64,000 nucleotides of DNA, from positions 1,352,338-1,416,337 of the forward strand of contig NZ_BMFJ01000001.1 of the NCBI RefSeq assembly GCF_014638275.1, given 5' to 3'. A program made the translations under genes and the position numbers. The notes beneath the pieces are model-generated. The model was not told the origin of the DNA. It made no database searches and worked only from the letters and a program-made list of their open reading frames with translations. Below, piece after piece: positions 8,793 to 17,323 of this stretch (the first letter of the stretch is position 1; the number at the start of each line of letters is the position of its first letter). This DNA comes from Primorskyibacter flagellatus (GTDB taxonomy: Bacteria; Pseudomonadota; Alphaproteobacteria; Rhodobacterales; Rhodobacteraceae).

Positions 8793-9572
8793 CTATCGCG
8801 GGCGTACCGCGTAGAGCGCGACGGCCGCGGCGTTGGAGACGTTCAGCGACCCGAAGGACCCGGCAAAATCGATGCGGACAAGCTGGTCGCAGGTCTCCTT
8901 GGTCTTGTCGCGCAGGCCCGGCCCCTCGGCGCCCAGCACCAGGGCAACCGGACGGTCCAGCCGGCCCTCGACGGCCTGCTCCAGCGTGACCTCCGCCTCT
9001 CCGTCCAGGCCGAGGAGGATGTAGCCCATGGCGCGAAGCTCCTCCATCGTGTCGGCAAGGTTCCTGACCCGAAGATAGGGCTGCCGCTCCAGCGCACCCG
9101 AAGCCGTCTTGGCCAGTGCCCCGGTTTCGGGTGCCGCGTGATGGCGCATGCCGATGACGGCCACGGCGCCGAACACCTCGGCCGAGCGCAGGATCGCGCC
9201 GACGTTGTGCGGATCGGTCACACGGTCCAGAAGCACCACCCGCGGCGGACGCACCCCGTCGCCAAGGCAGCGGTCCGCCACCGCGCCCCAGTCCAGCGGC
9301 TTCACCTCGAGCGCCGCGCCCTGGTGCACCGACTGCGGGTCGAGCGGGGCGGGAAACTTGCGCGGGTCGGCCAGTTCCGGTTCGATCCCGGCCTCCGCAA
9401 TCGCGTCGGACAGCTTGTCGGCGGCGTTCTTCGTCACGATCAGGCGCAGGCGGTCGCGCGCCGGGTTCATCAGCGCATCGCGCACCGCATGAAGCCCGAA
9501 AAGCCAGACGGTCTCCTCGGCCGCGGCCTTGCGGCTGCGCTCCTTGTCCACGACCCACTTGGGTTTCTTCAT
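8793..9572 (-). CDS. rlmB: 23S rRNA (guanosine-2'-O-)-methyltransferase, RlmB-like
   Basis: SPOUT-class methyltransferase that modifies a guanosine in the peptidyl-transferase region (G2251 in E. coli). The 259-residue protein has an N-terminal substrate-binding domain (VWLFGLHAVRDALMNPARDR) and the SpoU motifs LLDRVTDPHNVGAILRSAE, LVLGAEGPGL and FGSLNVSNAAAVALY, which build the knotted SAM site. The minus-strand start at 9572 gives MKKPKWVVDKER. It is divergent from tRNA-Tyr. Confidence 0.93.
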   Translation of the reverse strand: MKKPKWVVDKERSRKAAAEETVWLFGLHAVRDALMNPARDRLRLIVTKNAADKLSDAIAEAGIEPELADPRKFPAPLDPQSVHQGAALEVKPLDWGAVADRCLGDGVRPPRVVLLDRVTDPHNVGAILRSAEVFGAVAVIGMRHHAAPETGALAKTASGALERQPYLRVRNLADTMEELRAMGYILLGLDGEAEVTLEQAVEGRLDRPVALVLGAEGPGLRDKTKETCDQLVRIDFAGSFGSLNVSNAAAVALYAVRPR

Positions 9573-9649
9573 GACACTCTCCGGCGCGGTGATGCCGCCT
9601 GCCCTACCACCCCCGCCCGCCGGAAGCGAGAGCGCGCGCGGATTTCCTG

Positions 9650-9678
9650 TTGACGCCTCCGGGGGGGCTTAGTAATGA
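9650..9678 (+). promoter_or_regulatory. sigma70-type promoter of tRNA-Tyr
   Basis: TTGACG at 9650-9655, a 17-base spacer and TAATGA at 9673-9678 place the transcription start near 9685, about 33 bases before the mature tRNA. Confidence 0.7.
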
Positions 9679-9717
9679 CCCCCTCACGATCCGCGCCGGG
9701 CTTCCCGGCGCCCGGTC

Positions 9718-9801
9718 GGGCGACGAGCTGCAAGGTGCGGCAGCGGACTGTAACTCCGCCGGGGAGACCCATGCCTGGTTCGATTCCAGGGTCGCCCACC
9801 A
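9718..9801 (+). tRNA. tRNA-Tyr (anticodon GTA)
   Basis: An 84-base class II tRNA. Acceptor GGGCGAC (9718-9724) pairs with GTCGCCC (9791-9797); D stem GCTG/CGGC; anticodon stem GCGGA/TCCGC around CTGTAAC with anticodon GTA at 9750-9752; long variable arm with stem GGG/CCC; T arm CCTGG-TTCGATT-CCAGG; discriminator A and encoded CCA at 9799-9801. It is the only tRNA in this part of the window and is transcribed alone, divergent from rlmB. Confidence 0.95.
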
Positions 9802-9870
9802 TTCTCCATTCCCTTCCCCATTGCCTCCCCCCGCCCCTGCGCGCATCCTGACGCAAAGGGAGGACATTCG

Positions 9871-10857
9871 ATGAGCGAAACGATGATGGCTGCCGTGCAG
9901 GAAGGCAGGGGTGTCCAGATCCGCGAGGTGGCGCGCCCTGTGCCCGGTCCACGCGAGATTTTGACGCGAAACCATGCGGCCTCGCTGAACCGTGCCGATC
10001 TGGGCATGGCGGCGGGACATGCGCACGGGGCGGCGGGCGGTGCCGGGTCGCTGATCGGGCTGGAATGGGCCGGAGAGGTGGTGGCAACCGGAGCGGAGGT
10101 CACGCGGTTCAGGGTCGGCGACCGGGTCATGTGCGGCGGGCTGGGAGGCTATGCGCAATACGGCAAGGTGGACGAGCGGCGGGCGATGGCCCTGCCCTCC
10201 TCCGGCATGGGCTGGCAGGAGGCAGCGACGCTGACGATTGCGCTCAGGACCATGCATGACGCGCTGCGGCTGAACGGCGGGCTCAAGGCGGGCGAGTCGG
10301 TGCTGATCCTCGGGGCAAGTTCCGGCGTGGGGCTCATGGGGCTTCAGATCGCGCGGCTGCTCAGCGCTTCGGTGGTGCTCGGATCCTCCACGACACAGGA
10401 AAAGCGCGGACGGCTGGCGGAGTTCGGGGCGACGGGGACGGTCGACACCTCTGCCCCCGACTGGTCGGCGCAGGTGCTTGACGCGACGGGCGGGCGCGGT
10501 GTGGACCTGGTGGTCGACATGCTTTCTGGCCCCGGTACAAACGAGACGATGCGCGCCACGGCGATCACGGGGCGGATCGTCAACGTCGGGCGTCTGGCCG
10601 GGGCGCGGGCGGAGTTCGACTTTGACCTGCACGCGCTGCGCCGCATCCGCTATATCGGCGTCACGTTCCGCACCCGCAGCGACGATGAGGTCGGCGGGAT
10701 CATCTCGGCCGTGGAGCGGGATCTTGGCCCTGCGCTGGCGGAAGGCAAGCTGCGGCTGCCGATCGACCGGGTCCTGCCCCTGTCCAGCGCGCAGGAGGCG
10801 CTGGACGAGATGAAGGCGAACCGGCATTTCGGAAAGATCGTTCTGGACTGTAGCTGA
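9871..10857 (+). CDS. zinc-independent MDR oxidoreductase (quinone oxidoreductase-like)
   Basis: A 328-residue medium-chain dehydrogenase/reductase. The N-terminal GroES-like domain includes NHAASLNRADLGMAAGH and GLEWAGEVVATG; the Rossmann fold starts at VLILGASSGVGLMGLQIA. The zinc-binding cysteines of alcohol dehydrogenases are absent, as in NADPH:quinone oxidoreductases. Start ATG 9871 has a clear ribosome-binding site GGGAGG seven bases upstream. Substrate unknown; it stands alone between tRNA-Tyr and a convergent secreted-protein gene. Confidence 0.88.
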   Translation: MSETMMAAVQEGRGVQIREVARPVPGPREILTRNHAASLNRADLGMAAGHAHGAAGGAGSLIGLEWAGEVVATGAEVTRFRVGDRVMCGGLGGYAQYGKVDERRAMALPSSGMGWQEAATLTIALRTMHDALRLNGGLKAGESVLILGASSGVGLMGLQIARLLSASVVLGSSTTQEKRGRLAEFGATGTVDTSAPDWSAQVLDATGGRGVDLVVDMLSGPGTNETMRATAITGRIVNVGRLAGARAEFDFDLHALRRIRYIGVTFRTRSDDEVGGIISAVERDLGPALAEGKLRLPIDRVLPLSSAQEALDEMKANRHFGKIVLDCS

Positions 10858-10863
10858 CCGCCG

Positions 10864-11379
10864 TCAGGGCATGAGCACCTGCGGCCGGGTGAAGGTCGCG
10901 CTGTCGGTGGTACGGTCGTCGTAGAACAGTTCGACCAGCACCGACTGCAGTGATCCGAGCGGATAGCTGCGGAACGGCAGGCCGTCGTCGTCGGTGATCG
11001 CATTGGGCTGGGCGGTGTTTTCGTGACAGGGCGGCAGGTCCCAGGGTTCGGGTGCGCCGCCGTTCACCGCGACGCGCATGGCGACGAGGCCGCAGCGCCA
11101 GGACCAGATCTGCGTGACGTACAGCAGGTCCTGCCCGTCGTATTCGCGGATTGCGATCCAGGAGGATTTCGTCGCGGTCAGGATCGGCTTGACCTCCGTC
11201 GCCGTGGTGAAGCGTCCGGTGACGGTCTGCGGTTCGGCCGGAGCGGACGGGCTGGCGGGGGACGCAGGGCTGGCCGGCGCCGCCGGGCTGGCAGGGCTTT
11301 CGGCGATGGCCGGCGCCGCGGCGAGGAGGATGGCAAATGCAAGGCGGGACAGACAGGTCATAGGCAAAAATCCGTTCAT
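10864..11379 (-). CDS. secreted hypothetical protein with Ala/Pro/Ser linker
   Basis: A 171-residue protein (or 165 if it starts at the second ATG, 11361). The N-terminus is a signal peptide ending AIAES, followed by a low-complexity ASPAAPASPASPASPSAP spacer. The remaining ~120 residues hold a conserved-looking core with WIAIREYDGQDLLYVTQ, WSWRCGLVAMRVAVNGG and LPPCHENT (two cysteines that could form a disulfide). No family recognised; likely periplasmic. Stop is 6 bases from the convergent MDR gene. Confidence 0.72.
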   Translation of the reverse strand: MNGFLPMTCLSRLAFAILLAAAPAIAESPASPAAPASPASPASPSAPAEPQTVTGRFTTATEVKPILTATKSSWIAIREYDGQDLLYVTQIWSWRCGLVAMRVAVNGGAPEPWDLPPCHENTAQPNAITDDDGLPFRSYPLGSLQSVLVELFYDDRTTDSATFTRPQVLMP

Positions 11380-11459
11380 GCGCGACGGCGGAAAATGCCG
11401 TCTTTATTTCGCCAGTATGTTTGCTAGGGTCGCTCAGGCCAAGGGCGCAAAATTTCCGA

Positions 11460-12479
11460 ATGTCATCAAGGGTATCCAGAGTGCAGCAGGCAGAAGACAC
11501 GGGCCAGGCGGTCAATATCGCGACCGTCGGCCAGTCCGGACGGCTGCAGTATGAGGCGCTGATCTTCGCCGCCTCGCTCTTCGCCAACAGCCCCGCCACG
11601 CCGCGCCTGTTCGTGGCGGAACCGGCACAGGGTCCGCTCTGGCCCGGCAACGTCGCGATGCAGGGCGCGGTGCGTGAACTTCTGGAGGACATGGGCGCGC
11701 GGATCGTCAGCTTCGAGGCTAACCATTTCGGGCAGGCCTATCCCTATGGCAACAAGATCGAGGCGCTTTTCGCCCTGCCGGAAGGCGAACCCTTTGTGTT
11801 CTTCGATACCGATACGATCGTTCTGGAAAGCCTGACCCGCGTTCCCTTCGACTTCGACCGTCCCGGCGCGTCGCTTCGGGTGGAGGGGACATGGCCGCAG
11901 ATCGAGCTTTACGGACCGGGATACGGGGCGATCTGGAAATCGCTCTACGACCGGTTCGGGCTGGACTACGACAGTTCCCTGGACCTCACGCAGCCGGATG
12001 AGTACTGGCGGCGATACCTCTACTTCAACGCCGGGTATTTCTTCTATCGCTGCCCGCATGAATTCGGGCGGCGGTTCCTGGACTATGCGCTGGCGATCCG
12101 GGACGACCCGCCGCGCGAACTGGCCTGTCAGGTGATGGACCCCTGGCTGGACCAGGTGGCGCTGCCGCTGGTGATCCATTCGTTTGGCGGGGGCCGTGAC
12201 GTGCTGCCCGACGGCCTGCTGGACGGCGATGTCACCTGCCACTACCGCGTGCTGCCCCTGCTTTATGCGCGGGAAAGCGACCGCGTGGTGGAGGTGCTGG
12301 AGGACGTGACGGCGCCGCAGAAGATCAAGAAGGTACTGAAGACCTACGACCCGATGAAGCGGATGATCTATCAGGGACGCGGTCAGAAAGTGCGGGCGCT
12401 GTTCGACCGGAACAATCTTCCGCGTAGGGAACAGGCCATCCGCAACCGCATCAAACGCGAAGGGTTCTGGATGCGGTGA
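11460..12479 (+). CDS. glycosyltransferase-like protein with DxD motif
   Basis: A 339-residue cytosolic protein resembling nucleotide-sugar glycosyltransferases of the GT8/GT-A kind: an N-terminal VNIATVGQSGRLQYEALIFAASL strand-helix, EALFALPEGEPFVFFDTDTIVL with the FDTDT metal/nucleotide motif, and a later FNAGYFFYRCPHEFG that matches the acceptor-side loop. The donor and acceptor are unknown. Start is uncertain: ATG 11460 avoids the pI-rich N-terminal extension that begins at 11421; neither has a clear ribosome-binding site. Ends before a terminator shared with the convergent VPLPA-CTERM gene. Confidence 0.72.
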   Translation: MSSRVSRVQQAEDTGQAVNIATVGQSGRLQYEALIFAASLFANSPATPRLFVAEPAQGPLWPGNVAMQGAVRELLEDMGARIVSFEANHFGQAYPYGNKIEALFALPEGEPFVFFDTDTIVLESLTRVPFDFDRPGASLRVEGTWPQIELYGPGYGAIWKSLYDRFGLDYDSSLDLTQPDEYWRRYLYFNAGYFFYRCPHEFGRRFLDYALAIRDDPPRELACQVMDPWLDQVALPLVIHSFGGGRDVLPDGLLDGDVTCHYRVLPLLYARESDRVVEVLEDVTAPQKIKKVLKTYDPMKRMIYQGRGQKVRALFDRNNLPRREQAIRNRIKREGFWMR

Positions 12480-12488
12480 GGCGCGACA

Positions 12489-12520
12489 AAGGGCGGCCTT
12501 GGGGGCCGCCCTTCGTTTTC
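12489..12520. terminator. bidirectional intrinsic terminator
   Basis: AAGGGCGGCC (12489-12498) pairs perfectly with GGCCGCCCTT (12504-12513), followed on the plus strand by CGTTTTCC. It lies between two convergent genes. Confidence 0.8.
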
Positions 12521-12534
12521 CGCGTTAGGTGGCG

Positions 12535-13137
12535 TCAGCCCTTGCGGCGACGCGACGCCAGACCCAATGCGCCGAGCCCGGCCGCCAGCAGCGGCAGGCC
12601 CGCCGGCAGCGGAACCGCCGGCGTGTCGGCCTCGACCGTGAAGACCGCGTTCCAGTACAGACCGAAGGTCCCGGCTTCCTGCGTGCTGGCGCCGTAGACC
12701 GAGAAGGCATAGGTGCCCGCCCCCAGTTCACCGGTCCAGAGCGTGCCCGAGGTGTTCACCGACTGAGGCGCATTGAACAGGCTTGCGGAGTTCACAGGGT
12801 ACAGGGAAATGGAGTAGCGGATCTGCATCCCTGCCGGGCCAAATCCTTCGTTCTGCCCCCAGACCTCGGTCAGTTTGAAGCCGTCGGCGATGGTGATGAA
12901 GAAGCTGTCCTGACTGTCGGGCCCGACCCCGTTACAGTCAAAGCTGTCACACTCGCCGTTCAGGTTGCCGAAGGCCTCGCTGGTGCCAGCGGTTGCGGTC
13001 CCGATGTTGAACATCGAGGGGGAATTCGCATTGGCAAAATCCCCGCCCGGGGCATTCAGATCACCGACGAAAAAAGTCGCGGCGTGAACCGGTGCCGCAA
13101 GCAGAAGGGCGGCTGCAAAGAGTGCGATGCGTTTCAT
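12535..13137 (-). CDS. VPLPA-CTERM exported protein (1 of 4)
   Basis: A 200-residue secreted protein: signal peptide MKRIALFAAALLLAAPVHA, a beta-rich mature region of ~150 residues, and a C-terminal sorting signal VPLPAGLPLLAAGLGALGL followed by basic ASRRRKG. This tripartite tail (VPLPA, hydrophobic segment, basic end) is the Rhodobacterales variant of PEP-CTERM, thought to be processed by an exosortase (XrtD-type). The mature part has one close cysteine pair (GECDSFDC). No exosortase gene is in the window. It is transcribed alone; upstream 118 bases separate it from the GIY-YIG gene. Confidence 0.9.
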   Translation of the reverse strand: MKRIALFAAALLLAAPVHAATFFVGDLNAPGGDFANANSPSMFNIGTATAGTSEAFGNLNGECDSFDCNGVGPDSQDSFFITIADGFKLTEVWGQNEGFGPAGMQIRYSISLYPVNSASLFNAPQSVNTSGTLWTGELGAGTYAFSVYGASTQEAGTFGLYWNAVFTVEADTPAVPLPAGLPLLAAGLGALGLASRRRKG

Positions 13138-13255
13138 TCTAACCTCTGTTTTTCAATGAAATTGACTATCTATGGTGACCCTGCGTAACACGACATCCAT
13201 CGGCTGACAATTTCTCAGGTGAAAACAGATTTTTCGTTCTGTAAATTGATCTGCT

Positions 13256-13576
13256 TCATGCGGTGATCTCTGCGGCGTCGAGTATGGCGGCCCAATGCGT
13301 CCGCCTTTCCCTGATCGCCTCCGCGCGGGCCAGCGGGCCGAGGTCGGGATCGAGTTTTTCCAAAGCCTCAAGGCTAAGTGTTCCGTCCCAGGCGGATTGC
13401 ATTCCCTTTGCCCGGCAGCTTCCCGTCTTCAGGGTGAAGGCCAGCCGGTTCTCCATCGCTGATAGGTCCGCGCTGACACCGACCCAGGTGCGGCCCCCGG
13501 TGCGGGCGGCAAAAACCGTCCATTCATCTTGCCGCTGCTTCCAGGCTTCACGTGCGGCGCGTTTGTCGATGCTCAT
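13256..13576 (-). CDS. small GIY-YIG-like protein
   Basis: A 106-residue protein matching the short alphaproteobacterial GIY-YIG family by its body: an N-terminal lysine-rich helix (RAAREAWKQRQDEW), the WVGVSADLSAMENRLAFTL block and a final RERRTHWAAIL helix. The first catalytic-type motif is degenerate (WTVFAARTGG in place of GIY), so nuclease activity is doubtful. Start ATG at 13576 was chosen because the 25 codons further upstream run through the shared promoter/operator. It is divergent from the DUF2239 gene across 62 bases. Confidence 0.7.
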   Translation of the reverse strand: MSIDKRAAREAWKQRQDEWTVFAARTGGRTWVGVSADLSAMENRLAFTLKTGSCRAKGMQSAWDGTLSLEALEKLDPDLGPLARAEAIRERRTHWAAILDAAEITA

Positions 13577-13603
13577 ATCGTTGTATCCCCGTTTTTCGGC
13601 CGA

Positions 13604-13631
13604 TTGACATATTTTTACCCGGGTGTAAATA
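13604..13631 (+). promoter_or_regulatory. promoter with embedded palindromic operator, DUF2239 gene
   Basis: TTGACA (13604-13609), 16-base spacer, TAAATA (13626-13631). The spacer and -10 overlap the 20-base near-palindrome ATTTTTACCCGGGTGTAAAT (13611-13630; 8 of 10 arm positions match). The predicted start of transcription coincides with the ATG at 13639, so the mRNA would be leaderless. The site lies between divergent genes and could control both. Confidence 0.6.
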
Positions 13632-13638
13632 GCGTGAC

Positions 13639-14160
13639 ATGAGCGAGACATTCTCCGCCTTTGCTGTCTCTTCCTTTCCCCGGATCGTCGCGCGCGGCAC
13701 GCGGGCCGAAATTGCGCATGCCCTACTGGCGCAGGCCGATCCGCAGGTGCTGATCTTTTCCGACGAGACGGGGCGCGAGACGGACCTCGACCTGTCGGGC
13801 GGGGCGGAGGCCGTTGCGGCGCGCTATGATGAGGCCCCCCGACGCGGTCGGCCCAGACTTGGGGTGACCGCGCGGGAGGTCACGCTGCTGCCACGTCACT
13901 GGGACTGGCTCGCAACGCAGCGCGGCGGGGCCTCGGCCACCTTGCGGCGGTTGGTGGAAGCGGCGAGCAAGGGCGATGACGCGCCGCGCCGCCGGGATGC
14001 GTGCTACCGCTTCTGTTCGGCGCTGGCGGGAAACCTGCCGGGGTTCGAAGAGGCGATGCGCGCGCTGTATGCCGGGGACCCTGCGGCCTTCCGGGCTCAT
14101 GCCGCCCGCTGGCCCGAAGACCTGCGCGCCCACGCCCTGAGCCTGTGGAGCCCGGAATGA
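13639..14160 (+). CDS. DUF2239 family protein
   Basis: A 173-residue soluble protein with the DUF2239 hallmark GRPRLGVTAREVTLLPRHW, then a tryptophan-rich DWLATQRGGASATLRRLVEEA-like region and a C-terminal helical part. Function of the family is unknown. There is no Shine-Dalgarno sequence before ATG 13639, consistent with a leaderless message. Its TGA overlaps the ATG of the next gene (ATGA), so the two form an operon. Confidence 0.88.
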   Translation: MSETFSAFAVSSFPRIVARGTRAEIAHALLAQADPQVLIFSDETGRETDLDLSGGAEAVAARYDEAPRRGRPRLGVTAREVTLLPRHWDWLATQRGGASATLRRLVEAASKGDDAPRRRDACYRFCSALAGNLPGFEEAMRALYAGDPAAFRAHAARWPEDLRAHALSLWSPE

Positions 14161-14570
14161 CCTACCTCGCCCCAACCGAAGCCTCCGCCCGCGCCCTGAT
14201 CGCGCGGGGCATGGACCGCCCCGTCGTCATGCTGAATCTGCTACGTTTTCATGCGGTTGCCGACTACAACGCCGATCCGGACATGGCCCCCGACACGCCG
14301 GTGAGCGGGGCGGAGGCCTATGAGCTTTACGTCGACGGCATCGCGCCTCTGCTGACGGAGAGCGGTGGCGCGGTGCTGTTCCGGGGCGACGCGGGGGGCT
14401 GGCTTATCGGACCGGAAGGTGACGGCTGGGATCACGTCATGCTGGTCCGGCAGGCCTCCGTCCGGTCCTTCCTGTCGTTTGCCCAAGACCCGGCAGCGCA
14501 GCGGTACGGTGCGCATCGCACCGCCGCCCTGCTGGACAGCCGCCTACTGCCGGTTTCGGTGGCGGACTGA
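14157..14570 (+). CDS. DUF1330-like dimeric alpha/beta-barrel protein
   Basis: A 137-residue protein with the ferredoxin-like pattern of DUF1330: PVVMLNLLRF near residue 24, GAEAYELYVDGIAPLLTESGG, and WDHVMLVRQASVRSFLSF, similar to small antibiotic-monooxygenase-fold proteins. No cofactor or active-site residue can be assigned. Start overlaps the upstream DUF2239 stop by four bases (14157-14160), so the pair is translationally coupled. Confidence 0.82.
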   Translation: MTYLAPTEASARALIARGMDRPVVMLNLLRFHAVADYNADPDMAPDTPVSGAEAYELYVDGIAPLLTESGGAVLFRGDAGGWLIGPEGDGWDHVMLVRQASVRSFLSFAQDPAAQRYGAHRTAALLDSRLLPVSVAD

Positions 14571-14586
14571 TCGTTCCGGACAGGTA

Positions 14587-15198
14587 TCAGATCCTGCGGG
14601 ACCTGCGCCTTAGCCCCAGTACCGCCATCGCCGCCGCCAGAAGCGGCATGCCGGCGGGGAGCGGAACGGAAGGTGCGGGTATCTCGGACACCGTCAGGGT
14701 CAGCGTGTAGGACGCCGCGGTCAGTTCGTTAAGCAACAGGTCCCTGGCGCTCAGATGGACATAGTAGCTGAGACTGCCGCGCAGAGGTGTTCCGCCCAGA
14801 ATGTCATAGGTGCCGTCGGCTGTGGCAAACAGGTCCGCCAGACCGCCCGGGTCGGGCAAGAAGCCGGGCTCCGTGTCGCCGAAGGCGTAGGTTTCGACGT
14901 TCTGCAGTTCCATCGTGGCGGCGGTGAGTTCGTGCCCCGGCGACATCCTGAAGGAGAAGAAGTCCCCGTCGTCGCCGGAAAGCTGGAAGCACCCTTCGCC
15001 AAACAGCGGGTGGTCCTGGTAAAGGGAACAGGTGGCGGAGACGAAACCGGAAATCCTGTTCTCACCCAGCTCAAGCGTACCGACGAAGGTGGGCGGGTCA
15101 AGGTCGTCCCAGTCGATATGCCCCTCGGTGACGGTCAGGGCGGCGGCGGGGGCGGCAAGACCGAATACGGTCAGGAAGGCGGCTGCAAATTGCTTCAT
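14587..15198 (-). CDS. VPLPA-CTERM exported protein (2 of 4)
   Basis: A 203-residue secreted protein. Signal peptide MKQFAAAFLTVFGLAAPAAA; acidic beta-rich mature domain; C-terminal VPLPAGMPLLAAAMAVLGL plus RRRSRRI. It contains two cysteines in CSLYQDHPLFGEGC that may form a disulfide. The ATG at 15198 was chosen because the signal peptide begins there (the longer frame adds 16 non-signal residues). Predicted to be sorted like the other VPLPA-CTERM proteins. Convergent with the DUF1330-like gene 16 bases away. The 219 bases upstream (15199-15417) show no gene. Confidence 0.9.
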   Translation of the reverse strand: MKQFAAAFLTVFGLAAPAAALTVTEGHIDWDDLDPPTFVGTLELGENRISGFVSATCSLYQDHPLFGEGCFQLSGDDGDFFSFRMSPGHELTAATMELQNVETYAFGDTEPGFLPDPGGLADLFATADGTYDILGGTPLRGSLSYYVHLSARDLLLNELTAASYTLTLTVSEIPAPSVPLPAGMPLLAAAMAVLGLRRRSRRI

Positions 15199-15417
15199 GG
15201 GAACCTCGGACGCTGATAATACAGGGTCCGGGCGCTGGAAATTCACGCAACAGACCCAGCTTCAGCATGACCGGACATGACCCTGCGTCAACCCTGTCGG
15301 CGGGATTTTCTGACCGTAGGGACGTATCGCGCCGGGTTCATCCGGAATCCTGGCCGGGCCAACGCCCTGAGGTCAGGGTAAGAATACCGCCCCTGCCCTC
15401 ATCCGGTCAGATTGTGC

Positions 15418-15834
15418 TCATCCCTTGGCAAAGACCCCGGCCAGATCGCGGAACCCCTTGATCTCGATCGGGTTGCCCGAGGGGTCGCGGAAGAACATGG
15501 TCCATTGCTCGCCCGGCTGGCCCTCGAACCGGACGGAGGGGGGCAGGACGAAGTCGACCCCGGCGCCGGTCAGCCGGTCTGCCATGGCGCGCCAGTCGTC
15601 ATAGCCCAGCACCATGCCGAGGTGCGGCATCGGCACCATGTGATCGCCGACCTTGCCGGTATTCGTGGTGGCGAACGGTGTGCCGAGGTGCAGCGACAAC
15701 TGGTGCCCGAAGAAATCGAAATCCACCCAGGTCTCGGTGCTTCGCCCTTCTTCCGCGCCGAGGATGCCGCCGTAGAAGGCGCGCGCCTCGTCCAGATCGG
15801 TGACGTGATAGGCTAGGTGAAACGGCGGGATCAT
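15418..15834 (-). CDS. VOC (glyoxalase/dioxygenase fold) protein
   Basis: A 138-residue single-module vicinal-oxygen-chelate protein: HLAYHVTDLDEARAFYGGILG at the N-terminus with the first metal-ligand histidine, a central FFGHQLSLHL, and C-terminal MFFRDPSGNPIEIKGF with the glutamate ligand. Typical of glyoxalase-like enzymes or bleomycin-resistance-fold proteins; substrate unknown. ATG at 15834 is the family start; the 31-residue extension upstream would overlap the metY promoter. Confidence 0.88.
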   Translation of the reverse strand: MIPPFHLAYHVTDLDEARAFYGGILGAEEGRSTETWVDFDFFGHQLSLHLGTPFATTNTGKVGDHMVPMPHLGMVLGYDDWRAMADRLTGAGVDFVLPPSVRFEGQPGEQWTMFFRDPSGNPIEIKGFRDLAGVFAKG

Positions 15835-15925
15835 GCAGGGACCTTTCGGAGGGAACTTGAGCGGGACGCTGCTATCCCTTACTCCGAAAGGCAAGCCCGC
15901 AGGGGGCGCGACAGGGAGGATAATC

Positions 15926-17206
15926 ATGGCTTACGGTTTCGACACATTGCAAATCCACGCGGGCGCGCGGCCCGATCCGGCGACCGGCGCACGGCAGACA
16001 CCGATCTACCAGAGCACGGCCTACGTGTTCCGGGACGCGGATCACGCGGCGGCGCTCTTCAACCTGCAGGAGGTCGGCTACATCTATTCCCGCCTGACCA
16101 ACCCGACCGTCGCCGTCCTTCAGGAACGTATCGCGACGCTCGAGGGCGGTCAGGGCGCGGTCTGCTGTTCCTCGGGCCATGCGGCGCAGATCATGGCGCT
16201 GTTCCCGCTCATGGCGCCGGGGCGGAATGTGGTCGCGTCGACACGGCTTTACGGCGGCACGATCACGCAGTTTTCGCAGACCATCAAACGTTTCGGCTGG
16301 TCGGCGAAGTTTGTCGATTTCGACGACCTCGATGCGGTGGCGGCGGCCATCGACGATGACACCCGGGCGGTGTTCTGCGAATCTGTCGCCAACCCGGGCG
16401 GCTACATCACCGATCTCGATGCGATCTCGGCGATCTCGGACAAGGCGGGGGTGCCGCTGATCGTCGACAACACCTCGGCCACGCCCTACCTCTGCCGCCC
16501 GATCGAACACGGGGCAACGCTGGTCGTGCACTCCACGACCAAATACCTTACCGGCAACGGCACCGTGACCGGCGGCTGCATCGTGGATTCCGGGAAATTC
16601 GACTGGTCGGCGTCGGACAAGTTCCCCTCGCTTTCCCAACCCGAGCCCGCCTATCACGGGCTGAAGTTCCACGAGACCTTCGGCCCCCTCGCCTTCACCT
16701 TCCACGGCATCGCCATCGGACTGCGCGACCTTGGCATGACGATGAACCCGCAGGCGGCGCATTACACGCTCATGGGGATCGAGACGCTTTCGCTGCGCAT
16801 GGCGCGCCATGTTGAGAACGCGGTGACGGTCGCCAGCTGGCTGGAGAAGGACCCGCGCGTCGCCTACGTGACCTATGCGGGGCTGGAAAGCTCCGCCTAC
16901 CACGACCGCATCGCGCGCATCTGTCCGAGGGGCGCAGGCGGGCTGTTCACGTTCGCGTTGAAGGCGGGCTACGAGGCCTGCGTGAAATTCGTCGACTCGG
17001 TGGAGATCTTCTCGCATGTCGCCAACCTCGGGGACACGCGGTCGCTGGTGATCCATTCGGCGTCGACCACGCACCGGCAGCTTTCCCCCGAACAGCAGAA
17101 GGCCGCGGGGGCCGCGCCGGAGGTGGTGCGTGTCTCCATCGGGATCGAGGATCCGGCGGATCTGATCGCCGATCTGGATCAGGCGCTGACGAAGGCCTGC
17201 GGGTGA
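15926..17206 (+). CDS. metY: O-acetylhomoserine sulfhydrylase
   Basis: PLP enzyme that makes homocysteine (or methanethiol product methionine) from O-acetylhomoserine and sulfide, in methionine biosynthesis. The 426-residue Cys/Met-metabolism family protein starts FDTLQIHAGARPDPATGARQTP, typical of MetY; the PLP lysine lies in VVHSTTKYLTGNG, and SRLTNPTVAVLQERIA and DNTSATPYLCRP are family blocks. Ribosome-binding site GGGAGG precedes ATG 15926. I looked for a SAM-II riboswitch in the 91 bases between it and the divergent VOC gene and did not see one. Confidence 0.93.
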   Translation: MAYGFDTLQIHAGARPDPATGARQTPIYQSTAYVFRDADHAAALFNLQEVGYIYSRLTNPTVAVLQERIATLEGGQGAVCCSSGHAAQIMALFPLMAPGRNVVASTRLYGGTITQFSQTIKRFGWSAKFVDFDDLDAVAAAIDDDTRAVFCESVANPGGYITDLDAISAISDKAGVPLIVDNTSATPYLCRPIEHGATLVVHSTTKYLTGNGTVTGGCIVDSGKFDWSASDKFPSLSQPEPAYHGLKFHETFGPLAFTFHGIAIGLRDLGMTMNPQAAHYTLMGIETLSLRMARHVENAVTVASWLEKDPRVAYVTYAGLESSAYHDRIARICPRGAGGLFTFALKAGYEACVKFVDSVEIFSHVANLGDTRSLVIHSASTTHRQLSPEQQKAAGAAPEVVRVSIGIEDPADLIADLDQALTKACG

Positions 17207-17323
17207 TTGCCGGGGGCGGACCGCACGGTCGGTTCGCCTTTTCCTGACGTTAACGGTGTTATAGCATCCTGCGGAAATACAGAGGATCGCCGGATTCTCT
17301 GCCAGACCTTTGCCAACGGGCCC

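Noticed and set aside
15835..15925. SAM-II riboswitch before metY
   Set aside because: Common before met genes in alphaproteobacteria, so I looked, but the characteristic pseudoknot sequences are not seen.
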